Assembly: GCA_014802175.1 (NCBI GenBank)
Contig: JAAVCU010000023.1
Location: 17,560-52,657 of the forward strand
Origin: Bacteroides sp.
GTDB lineage: Bacteria > Bacteroidota > Bacteroidia > Bacteroidales > Muribaculaceae
Direction: 5' to 3'
DNA: 35,098 nucleotides
Under the pieces are notes generated by a model. That model searched no databases and was not told the DNA's origin. It was given only the letters and a program-made list of their open reading frames with translations. Positions 16,527-24,769 of this stretch are shown piece after piece; position 1 is the first letter of the stretch, and each line of letters opens with the position of its first letter. A program made the translations under genes and the position numbers.

Positions 16527-16711
16527 TAAGTAAGTTCTAAAAATAAAACGATATATGTGAAATAAAATACTTGAACAATAAAACTCGTTCTTTTTGGATG
16601 CTTTGAGCTTGTCATTCAGTTGCATAGCACGCTATGCGCCTTCATTCCGTACTCAAATCATCTCAAAAATAACTTCCTTTTATTTGTTCATTTATTTTTC
16701 TCACTTACTTA
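16527..16711. repeat. Palindromic repeat element C (TAAGTAAGT ends, 185 bp)
   Basis: The left end TAAGTAAGTTCTAAAAATAAA faces the right end, which reverse-complemented reads TAAGTAAGTGAGAAAAATAAA. Inside, GTTCTTTTTGGATGCTTTGAG faces an imperfect complement ending in TCAAAAATAAC. The core hairpin GCATAGC-AC-GCTATGC (16622-16637) is nearly identical to that of element A. It is preceded by TCAGT and one base (16616-16621). The element lies between the FabH-like gene and fabG, 12 bp before the fabG start. Confidence 0.86.
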
Positions 16712-16726
16712 TTAAGCTTTTCTCAA

Positions 16727-17671
16727 TTACTTTTCAACGATGAAACACCCGCATGAATATCCACCGCCAAACACCATCAAGGCAATCTTGTCACCTTTCC
16801 GGATATCATCTATATTCTGAGCAAGAACCAAGGCTGCCGATGCCGATCCGGTATTGCCCAATTCTTCGATGTTGTTGATGAATCTATCCATATCCATATC
16901 CAACTGATGAGCCACTTGAGCCACAATGCGCTTGTTAGCCTGATGACAGATATACTTTGATATATCATCCTTTGTCAGGTCGGCACTTTCGAGCGATTTA
17001 TTCAGCGCATGGATCATATATCGGCATGCGTGGATAAAGACATCCCTGCCATCGGGCATCGTTATGCCATCCTCCTTCGGACGAAGGCACACACCCCCCG
17101 GACCTTTACCAAGATCGCCGAGACCCTCTGTGTAGATATCAATTATCTTAAGATCTGATTCGCTCTGCCTATCCTTTGATATAAAATAAGCCACGGCTGC
17201 GTCTCCCCAGAGGTGCCCGCTCTTCGGATCGGATTCATTGGAGTAATAGGTGTTATGCTCACTGCATATCAACAACGCCTTATCCGCTTTACCCATTGCA
17301 AAGTAACCTTCAATTATTTCAAGGCCATTAATGAATGAAGAGCAGGCGGATGACGCATACACTGCCTTGGCTCCGTTGATTCCGAGGTGACGCTGCACTT
17401 TATGAGCCACTGTGGCAACAGTGTCATACGCACAATAATGAGCGGCAACAATCAACCCCACTTCTTTTGGATCATAATCAAGGCGACTCACCGCATCCTC
17501 AACGGCACAGATTGCCATTGTATCTACGTTTTCATCCTCTCCGGCTTTTGATCTTGTTTTGATGCCGGTGCGCTGTTCTATCCATTCTGAAGTCAGACCG
17601 TTCACATTCAGGAAGTGATCATTAGCGACTCTCTGGCTCGGGACATATATCCCCATCGAATTGATAAACAT
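16727..17671 (-). CDS. 3-oxoacyl-[ACP] synthase III (FabH-like ketoacyl synthase)
   Basis: A 314-residue thiolase-fold condensing enzyme of the KAS III type, which starts acyl chains by condensing an acyl-CoA with malonyl-ACP. The catalytic triad is complete: Cys110 in ASSACSSFINGL, His243 in ICHQANKRIV and Asn273 in ELGNTGSASAAL. WIEQRTGIKTR near residue 30 is a FabH hallmark, and the C-terminal FGGGYSCG fits the family. It is followed by fabG after a repeat element and preceded by a TetR gene. It may be the housekeeping FabH or a specialised paralogue; the window cannot decide. Confidence 0.88.
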   Translation of the reverse strand: MFINSMGIYVPSQRVANDHFLNVNGLTSEWIEQRTGIKTRSKAGEDENVDTMAICAVEDAVSRLDYDPKEVGLIVAAHYCAYDTVATVAHKVQRHLGINGAKAVYASSACSSFINGLEIIEGYFAMGKADKALLICSEHNTYYSNESDPKSGHLWGDAAVAYFISKDRQSESDLKIIDIYTEGLGDLGKGPGGVCLRPKEDGITMPDGRDVFIHACRYMIHALNKSLESADLTKDDISKYICHQANKRIVAQVAHQLDMDMDRFINNIEELGNTGSASAALVLAQNIDDIRKGDKIALMVFGGGYSCGCFIVEK

Positions 17672-17778
17672 TAATGGTTGCTTTTAAAAGTTACTGTTAA
17701 TTTAATTTCTCTTCAAACCTATTCCAATCTTTATTTACCTTCAGTGTTTCAACCTGCTATATTTTTAATCATGCTTTG

Positions 17779-18363
17779 CTATCTTCTGACTATTCCATGC
17801 AATATCAGGTCCGTGATTACACGCTGAATAGTATTATCCTCCATTCCATATTGCAATAAACCATCCCTTATATACGGCACATCCAGACCTTGAATGGCAT
17901 TGACGATAATCAAAGCACTTTCTTTTACGCTCTCTATTTCAAAATCACCGGTCTCGATTCCCTCTCTTAGGATCTCCATCAATAATGCTGCCTCTTTTCT
18001 TGATATGATAGCACGCGCACGGTCCACTTTTCTTACATCACGAAAAAATCCGGCTCTCAGCGATCCATTACGCGAAACTATCTCCCGCATTGTCTGCAAT
18101 CGGCAATCTACATACTCCCTCAGTTTCTCTTCGGGCGAAATAGCTTGCGCCACTATAACACGCAGCCGTTGCAACAATTGCTCCGACTCATTGTCGATTA
18201 CTGCATTGAAGATCTCCCTTTTACTTTTAAAATAGGTATAGATTGTGCGACGCCCTTTATCTGAAGCGGAGGCGATATCATTCATGGTAGTATTCTCCAC
18301 TCCCTTTCGAGCAAACAGCTGCCGGGCAACCTCTATGAATTTTTCTCGGGTTTTCTTTACCAT
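17779..18363 (-). CDS. TetR/AcrR-family transcriptional regulator
   Basis: A 194-residue regulator with an N-terminal TetR helix-turn-helix at about 8-50: FARKGVENTTMNDIAS followed by GRRTIYTYFKSKREIF. The remaining all-helical part would bind a ligand and dimerise; the ligand cannot be read from sequence. It lies 107 bp upstream of the FabH-like gene on the same strand, suggesting control of fatty acid synthesis genes. Its start codon is 26 bp from the end of repeat element E, so the element lies in its upstream control region or leader. Confidence 0.9.
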   Translation of the reverse strand: MVKKTREKFIEVARQLFARKGVENTTMNDIASASDKGRRTIYTYFKSKREIFNAVIDNESEQLLQRLRVIVAQAISPEEKLREYVDCRLQTMREIVSRNGSLRAGFFRDVRKVDRARAIISRKEAALLMEILREGIETGDFEIESVKESALIIVNAIQGLDVPYIRDGLLQYGMEDNTIQRVITDLILHGIVRR

Positions 18364-18389
18364 TTCATTAGTTATAGGGGAATCAGGAT

Positions 18390-18581
18390 GAAGTTGCTTA
18401 AACTAATTTTTTATTAAGATTTACGAGATATTTTTGAGATGGTTTCTTCATTTGAAGAGGTGGCAACCTTTCGGTTGTCACCGATGAAAAGGGAGAAAGA
18501 ATCCAAAAAGATCCGTAAAGGTTAATAAAAGATAATTTCTAATCTCAATTTTAACTTTCGTAAATTAGTTTAAACAACTTC
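18390..18581. repeat. Palindromic repeat element E (GAAGTTG ends, 192 bp)
   Basis: The left end GAAGTTGCTTAAACTAATTT and the reverse-complemented right end GAAGTTGTTTAAACTAATTT differ at one base. Further in, TTTTATTAA-ATTTACG and a following TTTTTG block face near-complements, so most of the element can fold back on itself. The core hairpin is GGTGGCAACC-TTTC-GGTTGTCACC (18459-18482) with one G-T pair. After it comes GATGAAAAGG rather than the ACTGA seen in A, B, C and F. It fills about half of the 401-bp gap between the TetR gene and the tRNA gene. Confidence 0.85.
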
Positions 18582-18716
18582 AATGCACAATAGCGCATTC
18601 ATTGAGCAAATTTAGCAAATTTTCTTCAATTCATCATTATCAATTGTTGCTGATATGCCGAAAAAGCACAAAAATATGCCCCAAAACATATTTTCTGAAA
18701 AATTTTAGCGAAAATA
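18582..18716. other. AT-rich non-coding stretch before the tRNA promoter
   Basis: This is the rest of the TetR-tRNA gap. It is AT-rich with no credible gene. The minus strand of 18607-18614 reads TAAATTTG and could be a -7 box for the TetR gene. If so, element E would be transcribed inside a leader of about 235 nt. Confidence 0.3.
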
Positions 18717-18748
18717 TTTGCACATTAAAAAAAATGGTATTAACTTTG
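18717..18748 (+). promoter_or_regulatory. Promoter of tRNA-fMet
   Basis: TTTG (18717-18720) and TAACTTTG (18741-18748) are separated by 20 bp, the Bacteroidetes pattern, and end 16 bp before the tRNA 5' end. Confidence 0.68.
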
Positions 18749-18764
18749 CAGTACAAAATAACAC

Positions 18765-18836
<72 letters not shown>

Positions 18837-18841
18837 CTAAC

Positions 18842-18867
18842 GCCGACTGAAAAGTCGGCTTTTTTTT
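18842..18867 (+). terminator. Terminator of tRNA-fMet
   Basis: GCCGACT-GAAA-AGTCGGC followed by a run of eight T residues. It is a textbook intrinsic terminator starting six bases after the tRNA. Confidence 0.92.
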
Positions 18868-18875
18868 ATTTAGTT

Positions 18876-19535
18876 ATGGAAGTTGTCTACGAAGATAATC
18901 ACATCATTATCGTCAACAAAGAAGTTGGAGAAATTGTGCAGGGAGACAAAACCGGCGACACTCCCCTCTCTGAAACTATCAAATCATACCTTAAAGAGAA
19001 ATACAACAAGCCGGGAAATGTATTCTGCGGTGTCGTTCACCGAATTGACCGTCCTGTAGCCGGACTCGTGATATTCGCTAAAACTTCCAAGGCACTTGAA
19101 CGACTCAACCGTATGCTCCGCGACGGTGAGATACACAAAACCTACTGGGCACTTGTGGAAGGCAAACCTGAGAAAAGCGAGGCTACTCTTGAGAATTATC
19201 TCGTATCCGACGGAAGAATAAACAAGACATTCATATCCGACGATAAAAATCCCGCAGCAAAGAAGTCAATATTGAATTATAAGACTATTGCCACCGGGGA
19301 TCGCTATACATTATTAGAGATCAATCTTCTTACGGGCCGTAAACATCAAATCCGCGCCCAACTCTCAGCAACCGGTCATCCGATCAAGGGAGATCTGAAA
19401 TATGGCGCGCGCAGAAGCAACCGCGATGGAGGCATCTCATTACAAGCACACAAAATAGAATTCACACATCCTGTTTCCAAACTCCCAATATCGATTGAAA
19501 TCCCTCCTCTCCCCGATGCCGCAAAACTCCTGTAA
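18876..19535 (+). CDS. RluA-family pseudouridine synthase
   Basis: A 219-residue pseudouridine synthase acting on rRNA or tRNA. It shows the RluA motif VVHRIDRPVAGLVIFAKT with catalytic Asp58, and the RKHQIRAQL motif near 168. It has no N-terminal S4 domain, so it resembles single-domain RluA or TruC types; the target base cannot be told. The ATG lies only nine bases after the T run of the tRNA terminator. Its mRNA must therefore come from readthrough or start almost at the ATG. Confidence 0.88.
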   Translation: MEVVYEDNHIIIVNKEVGEIVQGDKTGDTPLSETIKSYLKEKYNKPGNVFCGVVHRIDRPVAGLVIFAKTSKALERLNRMLRDGEIHKTYWALVEGKPEKSEATLENYLVSDGRINKTFISDDKNPAAKKSILNYKTIATGDRYTLLEINLLTGRKHQIRAQLSATGHPIKGDLKYGARRSNRDGGISLQAHKIEFTHPVSKLPISIEIPPLPDAAKLL

Positions 19536-19597
19536 CAAATAATCCTAATTGACTATCACGAAAACTCCCCAAAGTTTTCTAAATCTATAATTCATTG

Positions 19598-19791
19598 ACA
19601 CAGAGTCACAGAGGGACAGAGAATTGCCACAAAATTAACGGTACTGAGGATCACTTCGTGATCAACTGAGGCACAGAGCCATTCGGCAACAATTCTCTGT
19701 CTCTCTTTAGAATTGCTGGCAATTCCTCTGTGCCATATACTTTATTATCAATACATTGCTATCCCAGCTCTGTACCTCCGTGCCTCTGTGT
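19598..19791. repeat. Palindromic repeat element F (ACACAGAG ends, 194 bp)
   Basis: The left end (19598-19621) and the right end (19768-19791) are inverted repeats matching at 21 of 24 positions. The left begins ACACAGAGTCACAGAGG and the reverse-complemented right begins ACACAGAGGCACGGAGG. Inside, ACAGAGAATTG faces CAATTCTCTGT, and GAATTGC-TG-GCAATTC is a further perfect hairpin. The core hairpin GATCAC-TTC-GTGATC (19649-19663) is followed after one base by ACTGA (19665-19669), as in elements A-C. It lies in the 375-bp gap between the convergent RluA-family and OmpA-like genes; the rest of that gap holds only the ompA terminator and AT-rich sequence. Confidence 0.82.
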
Positions 19792-19857
19792 TTATATTTT
19801 GCGACAATATTATCCATATAGTAATTTGGTGAAATTTGAGGATAAGTATTAAAAAAT

Positions 19858-19881
19858 AAAGGCCTGCCGAAGCAGACCTTT
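19858..19881 (-). terminator. Terminator of the OmpA-like gene
   Basis: AAAGGCCTGC-CGAA-GCAGACCTTT forms a 10-bp stem, with a G-U pair on the minus-strand RNA. It is followed in the minus direction by TTTATTTTTT, and T runs also occur on the plus side, so it may act both ways. It lies 30 bp after the ompA-like stop. Confidence 0.8.
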
Positions 19882-19910
19882 AATTTTTTATTTTACTGTC
19901 AATCCTGAGA

Positions 19911-21107
19911 TTAGTCAGCGAGCTTGATAGTTACGGCACGATCAAGGGGAGCACCCTTAACACCGAAGTCAGTCAAGTTAGCTGCGTCGATGCGAGCATC
20001 GAGCTGGCTCTCAGAAACACCACACTTAACGAGGTAATCCTTAACAGTGTTTACACGCTGGTTGCGGAGGCGAGTGTTGATCTCATCGTTACCAGTGTAG
20101 TTGTCAGCCCAACCTGTGAGGATGTATTTCTGGTTAGGAGTCTCCTTCATAACCTCAGCAAGAGATTTGAGGATAGTCTTCTCACGGTTAGAGATTGAGT
20201 ACTGGTTGATGGGATAGTAGATAGTTGCGAGACCTTCGCAGCTTACTTTCTCTACAACAGGACGTTTGAGGCACTCGTCGAGCTGTTTCTGAAGATCTTT
20301 GATCTTAGCGTCAGCCTGAGCGAGACGAGCTACGAGAGCATCACCCTCAGCATCTGTGTATTTCCAAGTGGGGCAAACAGCAGTAACAGGGCAGTTCCAC
20401 TCTGTCTTACCGAACTTAACGTTAAGACCGGCAGAAAGCTGAAGATCCTGTACGTAGTGGTTGGGAACACCAGCCATCTTGAAGATCTGATAGTTTACAT
20501 CAAGGAAAAGATCTACGCGTTTGCTAACTGCGAAGTTGTTCTGCAAACCTGCTGCGATGTAGATGGGAGTGTCGTGAGCTGAACGCCAACGAAGATCATT
20601 GCCATCATATGCGCGACGGAACATGAACATTGCGCCACCACCTCCGTGGAGAACTGCGTTATAAACGCGACCGGGACGATAACCACACCACCAGTTAGTA
20701 AGGTTGATGAGAACATCGAACTCGGGAGATACAGCCTGCATCTTAGTGGGATAGTAACCGTTTGCAAGTGCACCTTCGTTCATTTTACGGAACATCATAG
20801 TAGAATAACGAGTAGCACCTTTGGTCATAAGATACTGACCACCGAAACGGAAACCGAATGTAGGAGTAACCCATTTACCGAAGTAAAGACCTGCGTTACC
20901 GCCGAAACGATTCTTAAGATCAGCATGGATGTTGCTGTTACCGAAAAGGATGTTAGAACCACCCTGAACGGTCATAAACCAATTGTCTTTTGCTTTGTTC
21001 TGAAGATAACCCTGTGAGCAATCCTCTACATAAGTCACCTCCTGAGCGTTAGCGCTGAATGCGCCTGCAGCCAAAGCAGCGAGAGTAAATAATACACTTT
21101 TCTTCAT
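19911..21107 (-). CDS. OmpA-family outer membrane porin
   Basis: A 398-residue outer membrane protein. A Sec signal peptide, MKKSVLFTLAALAAGAFSANA, is cleaved before Gln or Glu. Residues about 22-245 alternate aromatic and polar residues, as in a small beta-barrel. A short helical linker (about 250-285, with KIKDLQKQLDE) leads to a C-terminal OmpA peptidoglycan-binding domain. That domain contains LTGWADNYTGNDEINTRLRNQR and VKDYLVKCGV, the family's D-x-G and N-x-x-L-x-x-x-R positions. The clear terminator and separate promoter suggest an abundant monocistronic envelope protein. Other OmpA-type proteins in Bacteroidales share this layout. Confidence 0.9.
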   Translation of the reverse strand: MKKSVLFTLAALAAGAFSANAQEVTYVEDCSQGYLQNKAKDNWFMTVQGGSNILFGNSNIHADLKNRFGGNAGLYFGKWVTPTFGFRFGGQYLMTKGATRYSTMMFRKMNEGALANGYYPTKMQAVSPEFDVLINLTNWWCGYRPGRVYNAVLHGGGGAMFMFRRAYDGNDLRWRSAHDTPIYIAAGLQNNFAVSKRVDLFLDVNYQIFKMAGVPNHYVQDLQLSAGLNVKFGKTEWNCPVTAVCPTWKYTDAEGDALVARLAQADAKIKDLQKQLDECLKRPVVEKVSCEGLATIYYPINQYSISNREKTILKSLAEVMKETPNQKYILTGWADNYTGNDEINTRLRNQRVNTVKDYLVKCGVSESQLDARIDAANLTDFGVKGAPLDRAVTIKLAD

Positions 21108-21227
21108 AAAACAACAAATTAATTAATTTATGTAATTGTCTTTATTAGCTTGTTTATAGTGGGTATAACTTTGTTTCTAAAACCTATAACTGCCAATCTA
21201 AAAAAGTCAGTTTACAATTTCGAGTTG

Positions 21228-21235
21228 CAAAGTTA
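21228..21235 (-). promoter_or_regulatory. Possible -7 box of the OmpA-like gene
   Basis: The minus strand reads TAACTTTG, matching the Bacteroidetes -7 element, and gives a leader of about 110 nt. No TTTG is seen at the -33 distance. Confidence 0.42.
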
Positions 21236-21256
21236 GTACTTTTTTACATATAAACA

Positions 21257-23284
21257 CTATTTATTTAAAAAATGTTTAATTTTTTTTGTCACATTTTCGC
21301 AATTATAGCCGAATTTTTCGTCCAGAACCTTTGCAGGAGCCGATGCACCGAATCTTTCCATGCCTACAAACTCATATTCTCCTCCGTTGAGCAAAGGATA
21401 TAAAGTAGCCGGCAGACCTGATGTCAGACCAAACAATTTAACACCTGCGGGGATTACACTGCGACGATATTCCTCGCTCTGACGATTGAAAAGTCCGATT
21501 GAAGGAACAGATACAACCTGCGCTTTCACACCCTCCGCCTTCAATGCCTCAGCTGCATGCACAAGAAGAGCTACGTCGCTACCATTGCCGACGAGTACGA
21601 TGTCAGGATTCTCAGCTTTTACAACGGCATAACCACCTTTCTCGGTCTGCTTTGCCTCTTCTCTGCGGTTTTCACCGGGAAGATCCTCAAGATTCTGACG
21701 CGAGAAGATTAGCACGGTCGGAGTCTCTGTGTTCTCCATCGCCAATTTGTAAGAGGCAACGGTTTCTGCCGAGTCTGCAGGACGAAGAACCAACACTGAG
21801 GGTTTACCGCTGAAATTTGTTATCTGCTCCATAAGGCGGATCTGAGCTTCCTGCTCAATTGGCTCATGTGTGGGGCCATCCTCACCTACGCGGAAGGAGT
21901 CGTGTGTATAGATAAACTTAACGGGCAACTCCATAAGGGCTGACATACGGATCGCCGGTTTCATATAATCGGAGAATACGAAGAAAGTGGCGCAAGCTCC
22001 GAACACACCTCCGTGAAGCGCGATACCGTTGATGATACATGCCATGGTGAGCTCGGCCACACCTGCCTGCAGGAATCCTCCTGAGAAATCCTCTTTACAC
22101 AATACGGTTGTCTTCTTAAGGAAGCCATCCGTTTTATCTGAATTTGCGAGGTCGGCACTTGAAACGATCATGTTCTTCACGTGCTCTGCAAGGAAGCCGA
22201 GAACCGTTGCTGACGCAGCGCGACTTGCCATATTAGGTTTGAATTCAATGGAATCCCAGTTAAGTTCAGGAAGACGGAGTGCCTTGAAGTCCTCGAGTTC
22301 TTTTGCGAGTTCCGGATTTTTCTCACTCCATTCCTTATATTCTGCTTTACGTTTTGCTACGATTCCTTTAAGCTCCTCAGCGCGCTCTGCATAAAGCTTT
22401 TTGACATCGTCACGGATAACCCAGGGATTTTTCGGATCTCCGCCAAGGTTTTCCACAGTCTTGTCAATATCAGCGCCTGCTGCAGAAAGGGGCTGACCGT
22501 GAGTTGAGATCGCACCCTCCATTGACTTACCTTCCGCATCAACAGCACCGCGAGCCATAATCGTGTTACCGATGATAAGTGTCGGTTTCTCTTTCTCTTC
22601 AAGTGCAGTCTGCAAAGCTCCGGCGATAGCTTCCGGATCTGTGCCGTCTACCTCAATCACATTCCAATGCCATGCACGATATTTTGCAGCCGTGTCTTCA
22701 TTAGTCACATCCTCTACGGTTGTTGAGAGCTGAACCTTATTCGAATCATAGAACATGATCAGATTGTGCAAACCTAATTTACCGGCAATGCGACCTGCAC
22801 CCTGAGAAATTTCCTCCTGGATACCACCGTCTGAAATGAAGGCATAAGTCTTGTGTGCTACAACCTCTCCGAATTTAGCAGCAAGGAAACGCTCTGCAAT
22901 AGCTGCACCTACAGCCATTACATGACCCTGACCAAGAGGACCGGATGTATTTTCGATTCCACGCTCCACATCAACCTCCGGATGACCGGGTGTAACACTT
23001 CCCCACTGACGGAAATTCTGAAGTTCTTCCATTGTGAACTTTCCGGTCAATGCAAGAATACTGTAAAGCATCGGCGACATGTGTCCGGGATCAAGGAAGA
23101 AACGATCACGCGCAAACCATTTCGGATCTTCAGGATCGTAAACCAAGAATTTTGAATACAAAACATTGACAAAATCCGCGCCACCCATAGCTCCTCCGGG
23201 GTGTCCGGATTTTGATTTCTCCACCATTTCGGCGATAAGCACGCGTAAATTATTCGCGGCTTCATTCATTATTTTCTTATCCAT
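21257..23284 (-). CDS. tkt: Transketolase
   Basis: A 675-residue TPP enzyme of the non-oxidative pentose phosphate pathway that moves two-carbon units between sugar phosphates. Key positions are SGHPGGAMG with His28, LDPGHMS around 65-70, the TPP/metal motif FISDGG at 149-154 with Asn182, and the substrate loop DSFRVGEDGPTHEP. I chose the ATG at 23284 (MDKKIMNEAANN), which matches family N-termini. An in-frame GTG at 23305 lies inside a strong hairpin and is unlikely. It follows the sugar permease gene on the same strand, so sugar uptake and use are linked. Confidence 0.95.
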   Translation of the reverse strand: MDKKIMNEAANNLRVLIAEMVEKSKSGHPGGAMGGADFVNVLYSKFLVYDPEDPKWFARDRFFLDPGHMSPMLYSILALTGKFTMEELQNFRQWGSVTPGHPEVDVERGIENTSGPLGQGHVMAVGAAIAERFLAAKFGEVVAHKTYAFISDGGIQEEISQGAGRIAGKLGLHNLIMFYDSNKVQLSTTVEDVTNEDTAAKYRAWHWNVIEVDGTDPEAIAGALQTALEEKEKPTLIIGNTIMARGAVDAEGKSMEGAISTHGQPLSAAGADIDKTVENLGGDPKNPWVIRDDVKKLYAERAEELKGIVAKRKAEYKEWSEKNPELAKELEDFKALRLPELNWDSIEFKPNMASRAASATVLGFLAEHVKNMIVSSADLANSDKTDGFLKKTTVLCKEDFSGGFLQAGVAELTMACIINGIALHGGVFGACATFFVFSDYMKPAIRMSALMELPVKFIYTHDSFRVGEDGPTHEPIEQEAQIRLMEQITNFSGKPSVLVLRPADSAETVASYKLAMENTETPTVLIFSRQNLEDLPGENRREEAKQTEKGGYAVVKAENPDIVLVGNGSDVALLVHAAEALKAEGVKAQVVSVPSIGLFNRQSEEYRRSVIPAGVKLFGLTSGLPATLYPLLNGGEYEFVGMERFGASAPAKVLDEKFGYNCENVTKKIKHFLNK

Positions 23285-23298
23285 AACTGCTGACATAC

Positions 23299-23334
23299 GC
23301 GACACCCGCAGGAGACGTTTCCTGCCGGTGTCGC
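23299..23334 (-). promoter_or_regulatory. Strong stem-loop just upstream of tkt
   Basis: GCGACACC-C-GCAGGA and TCCTGC-C-GGTGTCGC pair around a short loop, giving 14 pairs with one internal C-C mismatch. On the transketolase mRNA it ends 14 nt before the ATG and has no T run after it. It is therefore not a typical terminator and is better placed to affect processing, stability or translation of the permease-tkt message. Confidence 0.6.
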
Positions 23335-23379
23335 GAATTTTCTCTTATATAAATAATTTTAATAACAAGTCCAATCCGA

Positions 23380-24720
23380 TTAGAGATCTCTGAGATCGAA
23401 GGGTTCCTCATCAACCGGGATATCTTTATTTACATTCTTGGATCCCACTACAGAATAATAGAGGATGTAAGCGAGCATCGCAATCACCAACCAGTAACTG
23501 TTGATGTAGCCGAAGGTGCCACCGCCCAATGAACGTGCGATCCAGTCCTGGATAAACGGCATGATACCACCACCAACTACCATCATCATGAAAAGACCTG
23601 AAGCCTTAGCTGTATATTTACCCAAGCCTTCTGTTGCAAGGTTGAAGATACCACCCCACATCACTGAAGTGCAAAGACCGCAAAGGAACAAGAAAAGACA
23701 CTTCAACGGAACCTGACCGCTCATGATGTTCAGAGTGGCAATTTCAGGTGATTTGAATGTGATATCCTCCGGCAGAAGGATAGCGATGAGAACCAGAATG
23801 ATTGCTACTGAAGACACAGTCACCATCTGAGCACGGGTTGAAACCTTTCCACTGATGATTGTGCTGAGGAAACGTCCGATGAGCATCATCAACCAATAAA
23901 GTGCGGCAAGCGAACCAGCAACGGCTGCCGCTCCCTCGAAGCTCTGACGGCTAAGCCAAGCATTGAGCTCACCGGGAATACCGATCTCAATACCAACATA
24001 GAAGAAGATGGCGATAACGCCGAGAAGGCAATGACGGAATGCCAGAGGTGAATGCTCGTATTTCACATTCTTAAGGTTAGCCTGCGGCTCCTGAATCTTA
24101 ATAAACGAGATGATGATAAAGGCAAGCACGAAGATCACGATACCGGTGATCACCAAAGGTGAAACCGCTGCCATGGTAGTCTCCTTTGTCAGCGTGCCGA
24201 CAAGCATACCTACGAGAAGCGGAGTCAATGTACCTGACAATGAGTTGAGTGTGCCACCTGCCTGTACGAGCTGGTTACCTTTGTTACCACCGCCACCAAG
24301 AAGATTGAGCATTGGGTTAACAACTGTGTTGAGCATACACACACAGAAACCGCAGACAAGCGCACCCAATAAATAGATGAAAAGGTTAAGATAAACGGGG
24401 TTCTCACCTCCGATAACCTCTACTCCACCACCGGCTACACTTGAAAGTAACTGGATGCCAAGACCGATAGCACCCACCGCGAGAGCTATCAACGCTGTTT
24501 TTTTGTAACCATACTTGATAAGCATGTTACCCGCAGGGATTCCCATGAACAGATAAGCGGTAAAGTTCATAAGGTTACCGGCCATACCTGCCCATTCATA
24601 CTTAAATCCCCAAATATTGCCGAAGGGGGCGGCCATGTTTGTCACAAAAGAGATCATCGCGAAGATGAAGAACATTGTGACAATAGCGACGATAGATCGC
24701 TTCTGATTAGCTTGTGCCAT
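23380..24720 (-). CDS. Sugar MFS transporter, FucP/FHS-like
   Basis: A 446-residue integral membrane protein with about twelve hydrophobic segments, of the fucose:H+ symporter branch of the major facilitator superfamily. Visible features are the N-terminal NMAAPFGNIWGFKYEW region, GIPAGNMLIKYGYKKTAL after the second helix (the FHS version of the loop 2-3 motif), and the glycine-rich GGGGNKGNQLVQAGGTLNSLSG stretch in the middle. It probably imports a hexose or deoxyhexose across the inner membrane. It is followed by transketolase after 95 bp that hold a strong stem-loop. The substrate cannot be fixed from sequence. Confidence 0.85.
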   Translation of the reverse strand: MAQANQKRSIVAIVTMFFIFAMISFVTNMAAPFGNIWGFKYEWAGMAGNLMNFTAYLFMGIPAGNMLIKYGYKKTALIALAVGAIGLGIQLLSSVAGGGVEVIGGENPVYLNLFIYLLGALVCGFCVCMLNTVVNPMLNLLGGGGNKGNQLVQAGGTLNSLSGTLTPLLVGMLVGTLTKETTMAAVSPLVITGIVIFVLAFIIISFIKIQEPQANLKNVKYEHSPLAFRHCLLGVIAIFFYVGIEIGIPGELNAWLSRQSFEGAAAVAGSLAALYWLMMLIGRFLSTIISGKVSTRAQMVTVSSVAIILVLIAILLPEDITFKSPEIATLNIMSGQVPLKCLFLFLCGLCTSVMWGGIFNLATEGLGKYTAKASGLFMMMVVGGGIMPFIQDWIARSLGGGTFGYINSYWLVIAMLAYILYYSVVGSKNVNKDIPVDEEPFDLRDL

Positions 24721-24769
24721 ATTAGATTTTATTTGGTATTAATACTTTAATATTTCTATAAGTAACTTC

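Noticed and set aside
15768-16625. Longer fabG start giving 285 residues
   Set aside because: The extra residues are translated from repeat element C. FabG proteins start at MKLLEGKTAIVTG (16514).
19598-19791. CRISPR-like array suggested by repeated CACAGAG strings
   Set aside because: The repeats are inverted and nested, not regularly spaced direct repeats with unique spacers, and no cas genes are present.
23285-23305. GTG start extending transketolase by seven residues
   Set aside because: The GTG lies within the stem of a strong hairpin; the ATG at 23284 matches family N-termini.
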